This document shows positions 18,292-29,824 of a stretch of DNA of 64,000 nt, in pieces. The position numbers and the translations under genes were made by a program. Location: contig MU621106.1 of the NCBI GenBank assembly GCA_025399215.1, positions 19,731 to 83,730 of the forward strand. The letters run 5' to 3'. Below the pieces are notes generated by a model. The model had not been told where the DNA came from. It was given only the letters and a program-made list of their open reading frames with translations, and searched no databases. Position 1 is the stretch's first letter, and every line of letters starts with the position of its first letter. Source of the stretch: Globomyces pollinis-pini (taxonomy: Eukaryota > Chytridiomycota > Chytridiomycetes > Rhizophydiales > Globomycetaceae).

Positions 18292-21200
18292 TTAATCTTG
18301 TGGTTCTCTCGTATTAGGGGGAGTTTGCGATCGTGGATGTACATTCCCATCCTGATATCTCTGGTTCTGTCTTGGATCATGCTGAAAATATTGAAGATCC
18401 GGTTGATATCGAGGATCTACAGGACGTGAGCTCTGTTGATATCGAGGATCATTAAATCTCGGGTCTTGGTATCGAGGATCTTGGTACCTTGGGTCTGGAT
18501 TGTATCGAGGATCTTGAGTTGAATTAATTGTATCTTGCTGATATCGTGGGTCCTGAATTCTTGGATCACTTTGATACCGAGGATCCTGATATCTTGGGTC
18601 TTGTTGATACCGAGGATCCTGATATCTGGGGTCTTGCTGATAACGAGGATCTTGATATCGTGGGTCTTGTTGATACCGTGGGTCTTGATACCTACTATCA
18701 TTATATCGAGGATCCATCTGATAACGGGGATCTTGATAATGCTGCCCTTGTGTGAATCGTGCATCAGATTGGTATCTTGGATCTGCGAATGGAAGGTCAG
18801 CAGGCATGGCACTAGCTTGTGCTGGACGTCCAAATTGTATTCCAGTTGGTACTGGAGCACGGCCAACATCTTGATATGTATGAGAAGGAGAGTATAATGG
18901 AGATTCGGATTCAGCTGATGGTAGATGGTTCTCTGGCCTATGTTGTGATCCCATAGATGGTGGAGTTGCCAACCTTTCTTGACGATAGTACTGACTTGAA
19001 GCGCTTGGAGGTTGGTTAGGACTTTTTTGTCCAATATTTCCAGACAAAGATGGTTGTAATGAATCACTACTTCTGCGGCGACTGTGATGTGCAGGTGGCG
19101 AAAGGGGAGGATTTCCATACGTTTGCATCGGGTTTGGACTTGGTGATGGTCTATGATATTGAGTAGAGGCATTAGGTGGTTGGTTTGGCCTCCTCTGACC
19201 ATTCATATTTGGAGAATTCAAGACTGGATACGGTTGAGATGGTTCAGAAGAGTCACTCTGACGTCTTTGATTTGGAGGAGATGGTGGCCCTTGAAATGGA
19301 CGAACCGCAACGCCAGAGACAGGTCCATATGGCATACTAGGTGGTGAATAGGAACCCTGTGGTTGCTGCCCTTGATATTCATGAATTGGTCTAGTAGCTG
19401 GAGGGGAAGTACTATAAGGTTGTGATGGACGAGGTTCTGGAGTATTAGCCATTCGCGTAGCCCCGTCTACCCCTAACCTTTCACTTCGATATGGCTCAGT
19501 AGATTTGGACCGATTTTGCTGATTATCAGATACACTAAGATTCTGTAGACCTTGGTATAGTTGAGGTGGTGTGGAAGTTGGAGCCACCTCACCTTCTGTG
19601 ACTTTCTCCAGTCGTGCCGCCAAAGACGCAGCCTTTTGTTTCATGGTTTCGCTAAGTAGAGCACCAGGTTTTCGTGGAGGTGGGGAACTTTCGCGCATCC
19701 AGTATAACAAAACATTTTTCTTTTTATCAATCAATCCCACGATGGTGTGACCATGCTTTGATGAATAAACCTTGAAATTAGCAGACGGATCAGTAGCCAT
19801 TCGTTGTCGTAACGCCGCAGTTTTCCAGTCCACAATCTCCATAGTATTCTTTCCAACACATATAACATTTTGCAAAGGCCTTAGAATCTGTACTACTGGT
19901 GGCTCAGACCACAAAACACCATCTTTCCATCCACCAACACCAGAACCCATCATGGGTTGTCCATTGTGATCAACCACTTTTGTTAATTTATGATAAGTTC
20001 CCAAAAAGTATTTCGGAGTGGACATGGTATTCCGGTTTGTTGTGGCTAATTTCGCTACAGCAGCAAGTTTACGATTCACCGTTTGTGATATTCTAGGATT
20101 TTCATTTAAAATTTCGGTTAATTTTGCATCGGTAAATGGAATTTGCACAATTTGTTGCCATCGAGATTTACTAAATAAGGTTTTCGTTTTCATTTCACGA
20201 TGTACTTTAACTTCAACAACTTTTGAATCTTGGATATTAATACGATTCAACTCTCCCGAATAACCGATATACATATCAGAAATATCTTAAAAGTTAGTAT
20301 TCAAACAATTAAAAAGTACCTAAACCATCTTGAGAAAAGGATATGAACTTTGGTTGTTCAGGTACCCAAAAAGATTTAATTTTCATAAATTTCACATATG
20401 GTTCCACAGCCCATCTAAACAAGGTGATACCTAAAATATCAACATATATTGCTTACCTTGCCCATAAGAACACAAGTATACAGTAGTCTCTGTTTCTTCA
20501 ATTGAAAACGATTTCGAATCTCTAGTACCAACGATTTTAATGAAATCATTAACCCATTTAGCAACCAATACTGTTTCATCTTGATTTGCAACAGGATTGA
20601 ATTGATCGTAATCATTTGCTGGTGAAGACCTTTCACCAAGAACAATTTTTTGCATAGGAAGTTTAGTGTTTGATTTTGATATAATTGCAGCAGAATTTCC
20701 TGATATGTGTTAACTTCACAGTTTTACCTTCAATAAACAGGATAATCTTCCTGATCGAAGAAAGGCTATATTGCCTAATGTGGTCGTGCTTTCCACTCAA
20801 ACACACCAAAGCATCGTAGTCAGGTAAGACTGCGATTTGTCTGAATCGAATTTCAGCAATCAAGACAACTGGAGTTTTCATTTCTGGGCGAAGAATATCC
20901 AGATATAATAATCCTCTATCAGTACCAAGTAATATATACTGACCATCCAAAAATTCACATGCATGAACTGGGATTTGAAGTGAAGTTAGTGTAATAGGTT
21001 CGAAAATTGGTTTAATGCCATCTTGAACTTTGTTGACAAGCGCAGGAAAATCACTAAAAGCAGGCCCATTCAAATTAATAGGATTTGCTGGTGCTGAAAC
21101 AGACACAACTGATGCGTTATCTTTGAAAGAACTTTGTTGGGCAAGTTGTTGTTGAGCCATTTTAACGTTTTTCATAGTTTGTGCAACCACTTTAATGAAT

Positions 21201-22508
21201 AAAACAATTATAAATATTACCTTGTGGAGCAAGACCAACCTGCTCAGACGGTTCATCTTCATCTGCATCAGTAATTTCCAATCCTTGTTTCCGTTTCTCT
21301 TTTATTTTGGCAGCTCTCACAATCAAGTCACTCAAGAGTTTGCTTCTTGACAAGCCAGAGGCATGAACCATGAATGGATGTTGTAACGTTTCTAAAATAT
21401 TAAAACCAATAACTTACCAGTCGCAGTTGGTCGTTTAATAGGATCCTTGACCAAACAAAACGTAACAAAATCAACCAATTGCTTTGAAAACTCCTTTGGT
21501 TTGGAAAATGTAACAGTATTTTTTGATATCAGTTTCAATGCCTGCATTGGATGGATATCAGACAATGGTGGATTTTTTTCTGCAATTTCAATCGCCGTGA
21601 TACCAATGGACCAAATGTCCGATTTATCAGTGTAATATCTTCTGGCACTTTTCGGGTCATCGGGGTCACATTCAATCACTTCTGGAGCCATCCAGTATCT
21701 AACGTCAGAAATATTCTACTTACGGGGTTCCGATAAACGTACTAGCTTTGCCACCAACTTCTGATAAATCTGCCGAGACACCAAAATCAGCTAAATAGTT
21801 AGTAATGTGAAAGGAAATATATGTTCAAAAAAGAAGCTTATAAAATATTCTCTTAGCAGTATATACCTAATTTCACTTGACCATCAGTAGTCAATAAGAT
21901 ATTTCCGGATTTAATATCTCTATGAATCAATCCCACTTTTGTATGCAAATATTCTAATGCCTTGGAATTAAACTTTAAATTTCGAATACAAGTAATGAAT
22001 CGTGTAGAAGTGAAGCAATACAATCTTCTGGTAATGGTTTTTTGAATGCTACAAAAAATAAATGTTTGTTTGGATTACTTCTATATAAAGAATCCACTGC
22101 TCCACCAGCACACAATTCCATACATATCTGATGATTTAACAACCATTTCTTATACCCATAAATCCAGACCCTTTAAGAAGCAACCAAAGAATTCGGTAAT
22201 GTTTGAATGTTTGCATTTTTCCAAGATTTCCATCTCCAAAAGAGTTTCCTTAATTTCATCTTCTTTCAAGAAAACTACTTTAACAGCTGCCATTTTGTTT
22301 TGTTTTTTTAATTTTGCCTAAACAATAAGAGTTGAATTGGTTTGTGTTTAAATTTGATGGTGATAAATAGAAACAATGAGAATAAATAGTAATACTCACC
22401 TAAAGATTCAGAATTAATAAGAGCAGATAGAATTACTTTATAAACAGCACCATAATTTCCCTTTCCAATAGTTTCCAGTAATTCCACTTGACCCCTTGGA
22501 TTCTGCAT
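18292..22508 (-). CDS. GCK/MAP4K-type Ser/Thr kinase with CNH domain and DPRYQ-repeat tail
   Basis: Large multi-exon minus-strand gene. It starts M-Q-N-P-R-G-Q-V-E-L-L-E-T-I-G-K-G-N-Y-G-A-V-Y-K, the glycine loop, then A-A-V-K-V with the catalytic lysine, H-R-D-I-K-S-G-N-I-L-L, D-F-G-V-S-A-D-L and M-A-P-E-V. A citron-homology (CNH) domain spans roughly 19700-21070. After it a Pro/Gln-rich region of about 390 residues ends in a run of about 20 D-P-R-Y-Q motifs (18360-18800). This is the Ste20-like germinal-centre kinase layout of MAP4K4/TNIK, which signal to MAPK and small GTPases. The first intron (22318-22436) is unusually long and contains an AG|GT junction; another intron of about 76 nt does not. 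Confidence 0.88.
18345..18800 (-). repeat. DPRYQ-coding minisatellite
   Basis: On the plus strand the motif reads as repeated units like TTGATATCGAGGATC with period 15 or 30. It codes about 20 copies of D-P-R-Y-Q or close variants (D-P-R-F, D-P-R-I) in the kinase tail. Higher-order pairs Q-D-P-R-Y-Q-Q-D-P-R-Y suggest expansion by a 30-bp unit. Confidence 0.85.
22318..22436 (-). other. Long first intron of the GCK kinase with internal AG|GT
   Basis: 119 nt removed between V-Y-K and A-K-L-K-K. Reading along the minus strand, a 37-nt unit (22436-22400) ends in AG and abuts an 82-nt unit (22399-22318) beginning GTGAGT. Confidence 0.5.
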
Positions 22509-22734
22509 CCTTAATAAAATGGGAAATCTGCAGATAATTCAATAATATATCAAGTCATACTGTCTCCCATATTGCTGAATGGACATTTCTTTATAAATGG
22601 AACGTTACTGATAAAATTGGAAAACTTCAAGCGTAACACTGATGGCTTAACCCACAGCACCTTAACCCAAAATGAAAGAACAATTGAAAGAAGAGTTTTA
22701 TTTATATCATTCTTAAGTTGGATAGAGCAGAGAA

Positions 22735-24280
22735 TTAAACACTTAATCCACTGATAGGAGGGAATGGATCCCCTTTCTTCAATACTAGAGTTTGCTTTTC
22801 ATGAGATAAATACCCTTTTAAGTAGCCTCGATCAATACAGTTCACTATCAAACAACACACTTGATCTGGATCAGATAGAGTCTGATGCATTGATAGTCGT
22901 ACTCCCGTTGCCAGCATCTGTACTGTCATCCGAGATGGTCGATCACTCATCATCCACATATTTCGAAATAATTGCCTAACAACCAATAGTCGAGCGCGTT
23001 CTAGTGTCAAAAATGTACCCCATTTGATTAAAGTATTCTGATGTTTTCCAAGTGATTGATCAAACAAAAACAAATGACCTTGTTTAATAGATTCTACGAT
23101 ATCGGCATACACTTTTAGTGTTTTATACCTTGGATAATGTCAGTTATCAAATCTCACCTTTGAAATAACTTTGGATGAGGCAATCGGCCATCTAATTGAT
23201 TAACACAAGGAACATTTTACGAAGAATTTGAATTGGGATTAAATACCTCAGCGTTAATCTGGACAAGATTAGTTGATCATTATGTACATTTTGTTAGGAA
23301 TAGTGGATTTATCTGCTGAAAAACTTCCATGTGCCAAAGCAAACCTATTACATATATTAGCTTATTAAGAGTTTAAATACATTAAATCATCACAGGCCTT
23401 AACAAAGTTTTCATTGTAAAATGACCAAACGCCTGTGTAGTATTTAAAAGTGACTTGATCAGATTTTGGGTATTGCTCTAAAGCAGGTAAATCAGCCGAT
23501 GCAATTAATTTTAATATTGTTGTACATAAATTGATTTGTGATAACTTGATTGATGTTAACAGGTTTGATATGATACCTGATTGTTAATAGTGTGGTAAGG
23601 AATACCTTAAAAGATGCTCTAAAAAGTAGATTTGCAATTTTATAAACACCCCATTTCCGACTTTCTTCAATACCACTAAATCTATCATTGACGCAGAGGG
23701 AAAATGCTTTATTCAGTGTTCTTGTAGCTTCCTCTAAATATGTAGGATTTTCTCCATTTGATTTCAATTGCTTATCAGATAATTCACTCAGATTACAAAG
23801 ATCGTGATTAAGAGTGTATAATACAGGTAATACCCATCTGGATAGATTTTGGAAAATTGCATGAAAGTTTCTATTGAAATTAAAACAAAAATGAATGCAA
23901 ATAGGAAATTAAATAAAATCATGAATGTAAATAGGAAACTAATAAAATAAAGAAAGTAAATAGAATGAATGATTAAGGTACATACTGAGTTAAAGTATTT
24001 TGAGCGCGAGACAAAGCTGAGTGATCTTTATCATTGATCAATAAGATATTTAAATGTAAATAAATAATCTCATTCCAAGGTTCAGGAATGTGATAAGATA
24101 AATAATCTTTCAAGTTTTGAACCTTTTGTAAGTTGATTTTCAGATTACTTTTAGAATGAATTTATTCAAATATTTTGAAGATGATTTTGAATAAGATAAA
24201 AGACAAGATAAATCCCAACCATTTTCATCATTGATATTGTTTAAAGCTTGTTGTAAATAATCATCTAAAGGATTTTTCAT
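22735..24280 (-). CDS. PCID2/Thp1-like PCI-domain protein (TREX-2)
   Basis: Minus-strand gene of several short exons starting M-K-N-P-L-D-D-Y-L-Q-Q-A-L. Internal segments match PCID2: R-F-S-G-I-E-E-S-R-K-W-G-V-Y-K-I-A-N-L-L-F-R. The last 125 residues are the PCI/winged-helix part: V-E-S-I-K-Q-G-H-L-F-L-F-D, R-A-R-L-L-V-V-R-Q-L-F, R-G-Y-L-K-G-Y-L-S-H-E-K-Q-T-L-V-L-K-K-G-D-P-F-P-P. PCID2/Thp1 is the PCI subunit of TREX-2, which links transcription to mRNA export at nuclear pores. Exact exon joins between 23112 and 24200 were not all resolved. It lies divergent to a small ORF with only 41 bp between ATGs. Confidence 0.82.
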
Positions 24281-24321
24281 TTTTTTAAAAAAAGAAAGTA
24301 AAATGAATTTAAACTTTTTAA

Positions 24322-24567
24322 ATGTTTAAATTATCTCAATTGTTCCTTCATCTAATCGATCCTTGGAATTATCCAAACTTGAATGAAAATGATCCTTTAG
24401 TATCTCATTCAAACTTGAATGAAAATGACCCTTTAGTATCTCATTCAATTATTAAATCAATTAACCCTATCCCTCATTATAATATCAATGAATTGTTACA
24501 AAATAATCAATCTAATGTAGTATTACCATTTGATCCTAATCAATTCAAAATTAAAAAAACTGATTAA
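24322..24567 (+). CDS. Small hypothetical protein with a 12-residue tandem duplication
   Basis: 81 residues, intronless. The start is 41 bp from the divergent PCID2 start and the stop is about 10 bp from the TEX9 stop. The 12-residue block N-L-N-E-N-D-P-L-V-S-H-S occurs twice in tandem from a 36-bp duplication with one substitution. The C-terminal part (V-V-L-P-F-D-P-N-Q-F-K-I) has no family I recognise. Its retention between two tightly packed genes favours a real gene; absence of homology lowers confidence. Confidence 0.5.
   Translation: MFKLSQLFLHLIDPWNYPNLNENDPLVSHSNLNENDPLVSHSIIKSINPIPHYNINELLQNNQSNVVLPFDPNQFKIKKTD
24375..24446 (+). repeat. 36-bp tandem duplication
   Basis: Two copies, 24375-24410 and 24411-24446, differ at one position (GATCCT versus GACCCT) and keep frame. 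Confidence 0.9.
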
Positions 24568-24576
24568 TAAACATTC

Positions 24577-25819
24577 TTAATCTATATTTAATGATTTCAT
24601 AAATTCATCTTCAGTAAATTGTAATAATTTAGCAGCTTCAATATGCATCTAATTTATCAATTCATCACTCCTAAACCTTTTGTCTCTTCAATATTTCAAT
24701 TAATTGATTTTGTTTCTTAAATCCATTCAATAATTCATATTTTTGTTTGTTCAATTTTTGATACTCTTTTTCAATTTCTTGGAACTTTTTCTTCTCTAAT
24801 TCTAATTGTTCCTTAAATTCTACTTGTTTTTGATTCAGGAGATTTTTATACTTTTCTACCTCTTCAACGAGTCGATTCACTCTATAAATCAATAACCAAA
24901 AAAAAAATACTTTAAATCTTTCTGAATGGTTTCCGTTGTTGCTGTTTTACTCGTTCGATTAACACTTTCCAAATCCTTTTTCAATTGTGTAATTTGTGAT
25001 TGATATAACGTGTTCTTTGCTTGTAATACATCCACTTGTGTTTGATTTTTATCACATTGACTCTAATCATATTATTCAAATATTAATATACTTGTAGCTG
25101 ATTGATTTGTTTTTGATCCTTGGCTTTGTCTTGTTCCATTCCTTTAACCTTTTCCTTCAAACTGGATACCATCGCGTCCTTTTACATTATAAACTGTGGA
25201 TTACTCGTTCACACTTTTCATTCATCATAGCATCTAATTCTTTTTGTAGTACATGAAGTTTGGCTTTCAAAAACCTTGTGGTTGCCTCTAATGGAATCAA
25301 ATACAATCAGTTACCAGTGCCTATCGTTTCCTCTTTAGCTCCAAGTCCCATAAGCGCATCATCGTACGTTGATTCTTCAACTTTCGTGGCATTGGATTCC
25401 TTAGGTCTATCGATTAAATGGTTCCAATTTGTAATACTAGATTTGTTACCATTAATGTATATATACCTTTTTAAATTTGATAGATTTTGATCGAGGTCTT
25501 GTAGTTTCTCTATAATTTGAGAACCTATAAACTTGAATACTCTAATACAGGCGATTTTCTATTTGGTGCCGTTTTTGGTCTATTCAAAATGTCCCTACCT
25601 TCTTTCTAAAAGGATAAGCTGATATTGATAAATTACTACACCATCTTCTACCATTTGTAAAGTCATATTTAATTGATTTGTAATCTCTTTGTTTTTTTGA
25701 CTAATTTTAAATCAAATGATGAATATACTGGAATGATTTTTCTCGTTCCAATAAGGCTAAATTAAAATCTACAATATAAAATGGGTGATTTGTCAATTCA
25801 AACCTTCATCTTGAAGCAT
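24577..25819 (-). CDS. TEX9: TEX9-like coiled-coil protein
   Basis: Many short exons on the minus strand. The C-terminus is diagnostic: F-K-K-Q-N-Q-L-I-E-I-L-K-R-Q-K joined across a 28-nt intron to M-H-I-E-A-A-K-L-L-Q-F-T-E-D-E-F-M-K-S-L. Upstream exons give T-E-A-T-T-R-F-L-K-A-K-L-H-V-L-Q-K-E-L-D, also conserved in TEX9, and long heptad coiled coils. TEX9 homologues are found mainly in organisms with cilia or flagella. That supports a zoosporic fungus (inference). The start ATG 25819 is tentative, as N-terminal exons are poorly conserved. One exon join near 25532-25548 can only be made in frame by a 17-nt intron. Confidence 0.8.
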
Positions 25820-27285
25820 TTGTTTGTGTTGAAGAAAATTTCAAGTCGCGTCGATTAAAGAGAACAAAGGAAATGCTTATTTATTAATAATGCCTTCCTT
25901 GGTGTCGAAACCAATTTTAATAGGATTTAAAAAGCTTTACTATAATTTCGAGGTCAAGTAATATAGGATTTAGAAACCTTTATTGTAATTTCGATTCATG
26001 TTAACGGTCGTAATTAAACCAGTAATCAGAATCACTACTATCTCTTATCATAGACTTCATAAATCATCTTGGATTATTTGATTCACACCGGTTAAGAAAA
26101 TTAAATAAGTTATTACTGATTGATCGTAGCTACGCTCCTTGTTGATGAAATTATAGAGATTTTAAACTGATATACATAGTTTTATAACTTATAGTTGCAC
26201 TTATATAGGTAAGCTTATGCCAAGTTGTTCATTGAAATGCAGGTAGTCTAAATTGAACAAAACGGGAATAAACATTCCGATAGGCAAAACACTTCCAATT
26301 CTTTGATTTAAAACCCTTTAACTTTAATATGATATCCATCCAGGTGATGATTATCCACAAGTCGGGATTGTGTAAGCATAGTCTCGTAAGCTTCGATTGG
26401 ATATGATGAGAGTAAAAATCCGATTTCGTTCCGATTTCGTTCGCCTTCGGTATTTCACAATATACATGGTTTTGAACAAACGTCCAGGTTCACTTGAACA
26501 TATCGGTTCTTCAACATTCTTGTTTCGTTACTGCAATGTCACACTTTGTAATACAACCCTAGGGATGATTATACGTGTCAGTTATTTCGATCAAGTGTGA
26601 AATACTCCCGTAACACGACTCAAATAAATAGAAAACTGTTGGATTGATTTTATAATATTATACGTTCTATATTTTTTGTTTCTAATATTTCATATTACTT
26701 GTAAATATCTGTAGTAAACAACAGATCCGATAGATTATCAAAACAAAATTAAATTTCCAAAAATTGAAAGTAATGTGGTGATTCTTCAATAGTGATATAT
26801 AATAGTAATCCGAAAGCCGATATGAGGATAATCATCCATTATTTGCAAGAATGATCACCAACAACGTCATGGGAATCAAGGGTCTGATTGTTTTCTTAAT
26901 TTGGAGTGGTTTTTTTGTTATCTATTGTTCAGTTTGAACATCTCCATGACACGCTTTGTATGTCAGCCATTTCGTGCTCTAAAAATTTCCGTCAATTAAA
27001 ACTTGTCAAATCGTATTACATTATCCTCTGCTCTTCCGAGACTATCACAATTCTTACTTGCTTTTAATTCATCAATTTCTTCAAGACTTTTTGTAATTCA
27101 GTTGCAGTATTTGACTCAACCTTTAAATCTACTAAACTACCAATGACATATCACTGTGAAAAAGTATTGGTTACTCATTGAATTTAATGCTCTAGACTTA
27201 CTATTCTAACTCTCAAGAGTTTCCTTCGACTCAAACTAGGAGTCATAAATGCAACAACACTCCAACAGGGCGAATATCATACAAA
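25820..27285. other. 1.4 kb gene-poor stretch
   Basis: The largest spacer in the window. It begins with an imperfect direct repeat of about 31 bp (25921-25951 and 25964-25994, TAGGATTTA...AATTTCGA). An ORF of 67 codons at 26397 lacks coding features. No tRNA A/B boxes or known RNA motif seen. It could host a non-coding RNA or a decayed gene. Confidence 0.4.
25921..25994. repeat. Imperfect 31-bp direct repeat
   Basis: Units 25921-25951 and 25964-25994 share TAGGATTTA and AATTTCGA ends with substitutions between. Confidence 0.5.
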
Positions 27286-28251
27286 ATGGCATTAGTCAAA
27301 CCAAATTGTATCAAAACTGATACTGAACCACCATTAGCTTCATCATCTCAAACTACCCCACTTCCAGTCAAGAATACAAAATCACCACGAAAACCATACC
27401 AAAGAGAATATACAAAGCGTAGTAATGCATACTATACTAAAAGCTCATTTGACTATATCAACAATCAATTAAAGTCATCATTGAAACCAAAAAATTCGAA
27501 AATTTCAAATGACTCTAAAACGAAATTGAATAGTAAATTAGAAGCACAAAACAAACATTTATTTGTAAACCATCTTACCATCATATATTTACAATTGTAG
27601 GTTAGTGGAGATCACTTGAAGAGAAACGTGAACACCACGTGGTCCAGTACATTAAAGACTACCAAACCCATCCATGATATTCCTTCTGATAGTATATCAA
27701 TCTCTAAAGGAAGGTTAAATCTTGAGATATCCAAACCCAATCAAATTCGTAAAACACACATTTGTTGTGTTGCAAATCACAAGTGTTGTGGAAATGATAG
27801 TATACAAGGTCAATTCTACATTGATATTTCCGATACCGAATCAAACTATTCCGAAGATGAAGATGATGTGATTGATACTTTGCCAATGTCTACCTATAAC
27901 GCTTATTCGAAACAAATCGATTTCGATCCTTATCTGTCAAATGACTTTAACAACATGATACTAGCACCCAAGGGACTTGTCAGACAACCCTCCGATGACG
28001 GAATACATAGTGATAACGAAAGCTATAATGAAACATACATAAATGATTCCGATAGTCATGTAAATGATCTTGATAGTGAACGGGGTTCACATCATTCACA
28101 TTCATCTTTTATCACCAAGGCACCTACTTTAGACCACCACTGGAAGTTATCTACTGAAGAGTATCCAGATCCTGTCAAAGATGTTGATTTTCTTGATCAT
28201 TGGGTCATGTATGGTTCAGCTGGTCAAACGACACATGTCATTAGGATATAG
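27286..28251 (+). CDS. Hypothetical protein, two exons
   Basis: Exon 1 is 27286-27564 and exon 2 is 27601-28251, joined by a 36-nt GT-AG intron that preserves frame; 309 residues. The N-terminal half is basic and Ser/Lys-rich (K-S-P-R-K-P-Y-Q-R-E-Y). A short C-C-V-A-N-H-K-C-C segment lies near 27765-27790. The C-terminal half is acidic (N-Y-S-E-D-E-D-D-V-I-D) and ends with a hydrophobic segment around F-L-D-H-W-V-M-Y-G. Largely disordered in character. I recognise no family. Confidence 0.65.
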
Positions 28252-28421
28252 CTGAATTGTTGCATTTATTTCTGTTGGTACTAATTTTATGTTTTAGCAG
28301 TTGTATTGTCTCTATTTTTTGTTCTAAATTTATTTCTTATTCAATGCTGTAAAAGTATTTCTTTCAAAAATCTTATTTAAAAATAAAGTATTTATTTTAC
28401 TTTTACATGGATTTTGGTTGA

Positions 28422-29570
28422 TTAACCTCCAAATCTCTCCAGTCTTTTTCGACGCAATTCTTCCAATGATGGTGTATCTTGACCCTGCCCATTACCAAGC
28501 ACTGATTGAGTATTTCCAACTTGTGTGGTATTCTCTGTTGGTTGAACTACTACAGGTTGTTGGATATGAGTACTGGATGATTCATAATCCGATAAACTGG
28601 CAGAGATAGCTAATGCCATCGATTCACCATCATTACCATAATCCATCATACTGGCCTTTAATGCCGCTTGTAAATCATCATCGCTTTTCGCTGGTACACT
28701 TTGCCCTAAACTCATGGCTAATGCTTTCTCCAAATCATCATCATCATCATATGGAATTGGTTGCTTTGTAACTGATGGTTGTGATGTGATGATCGGAATA
28801 GGATTTATTGTAGCTTCCTGATCTGCAATTGTATTTGGAATAACCCCATCAACAACATAAATCGAATATCCTTCAGTTTCTAATTGTTGCAATAACATTC
28901 CCTTTCATTAATTCTTCCAATTCATTACCAAATAAGTATTTGTCACATGTCGAGGTTCATTGTAAACTGAATTTAAATTATACCATCTAAATTCAGATTC
29001 ACCAAATCGTCGAAGAGAAAACCAATGTTGATCCAGATTACAAATAAATGCATTCATTGTTCTATTGTAAAAATGAATGGAATGAATTACTCTGGATTTG
29101 ATTTTGCTTTTACTGCCAAGGGGTTTGTGGATCTTATTGGTATTAAATCTAATCCCCATATCTGTAATGCTTTTTCTACAACTTGTATAGAAAAGAATCC
29201 ACTATCATCATAATTATTAGAACCATCCTTGTTGAAATTTGCAATACTCTCTTGTTGAGAAATCGAATTTTCTCCTTCCTTTAATGTCTAAAAATGTAAG
29301 ATTGATTGTTCAATGGTGTAGAGTGATGAATGAAATCAACAATAAAAACCCAATTACATTCAATTCGTCTTGATCTAACTGTCTTGCGATATCTGACAGA
29401 TCAACAGCAGTGAAATAACTCCCTTGTAACAGATTGTTGATGGCATGTTGAGCGCATAATTGACCTTCTTGCTACCAAAATAAGAAACCAGGGAAACAGA
29501 TAAAAACCTTTGATATTGATGACATTCAAGTATTTACCTTCTCATGAAATATGTGTGGGATTAAATCCAT
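28422..29570 (-). CDS. ATXN3: Ataxin-3-like Josephin deubiquitinase
   Basis: Six or so exons. Spliced start M-D-L-I-P-H-I-F-H-E-K joins Q-E-G-Q-L-C-A-Q-H-A-I-N-N-L-L-Q, containing the catalytic cysteine. Later come G-F-F-S-I-Q-V-V, C-N-L-D-Q-H-W-F-S-L-R-R with the catalytic histidine and W-Y-N-L-N-S with the catalytic asparagine, then L-Q-Q-L-E-T-E-G-Y-S-I-Y-V-V. Three ubiquitin-interacting motifs follow (L-E-K-A-L-A-M-S-L, L-Q-A-A-L-K-A-S-M, M-A-L-A-I-S-A-S-L). There is no polyglutamine tract. Family role: trimming ubiquitin chains in protein quality control. The first intron (66 nt) is composite; the second, 70 nt, is not. Confidence 0.92.
29472..29537 (-). other. Composite intron, two units joined AG|GT
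   Basis: Reading along the minus strand: unit 1 29537-29508 (30 nt) and unit 2 29507-29472 (36 nt), each GT...AG and directly abutting. Removing both joins the Josephin start H-E-K to Q-E-G-Q-L-C-A-Q. Confidence 0.6.
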
Positions 29571-29605
29571 AGAAAATACTTTGGATAGTTAAAAATTTTA
29601 GACAC

Positions 29606-29739
29606 CAAACTAGGGGTTCATCAAAACTAGCTGGCAACAAACCACAGTGTACATTTCTAAAGAAGTTAATATCAAACTAGGAGTTCATCGAAACTAGCTG
29701 GCAACAAACCACAGTGTACATTGTTAAAGAAGTTTATTT
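29606..29739. repeat. 67-bp tandem repeat
   Basis: Units 29606-29672 and 29673-29739 share CTAGCTGGCAACAAACCACA and most flanking bases, with a few substitutions. Located between the ataxin-3 start and the 3' end of the wall-protein gene. Confidence 0.85.
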
Positions 29740-29824
29740 CTCAATTTTTAAAAGTAATGTAAACAAGGTTCATTTCTTTATATCCAATTTATTTGAAAGA
29801 AATTTAGCTTTAGAAATGACAAGT

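Noticed and set aside
18417..19202. Overlapping ORFs in other frames of the kinase tail
   Set aside because: Created by the DPRYQ minisatellite, which is open in several frames; the kinase frame is supported by the CNH domain.
26397..26600. 67-codon ORF in the gene-poor stretch
   Set aside because: No conserved motif, no intron pattern, ordinary random-ORF composition.
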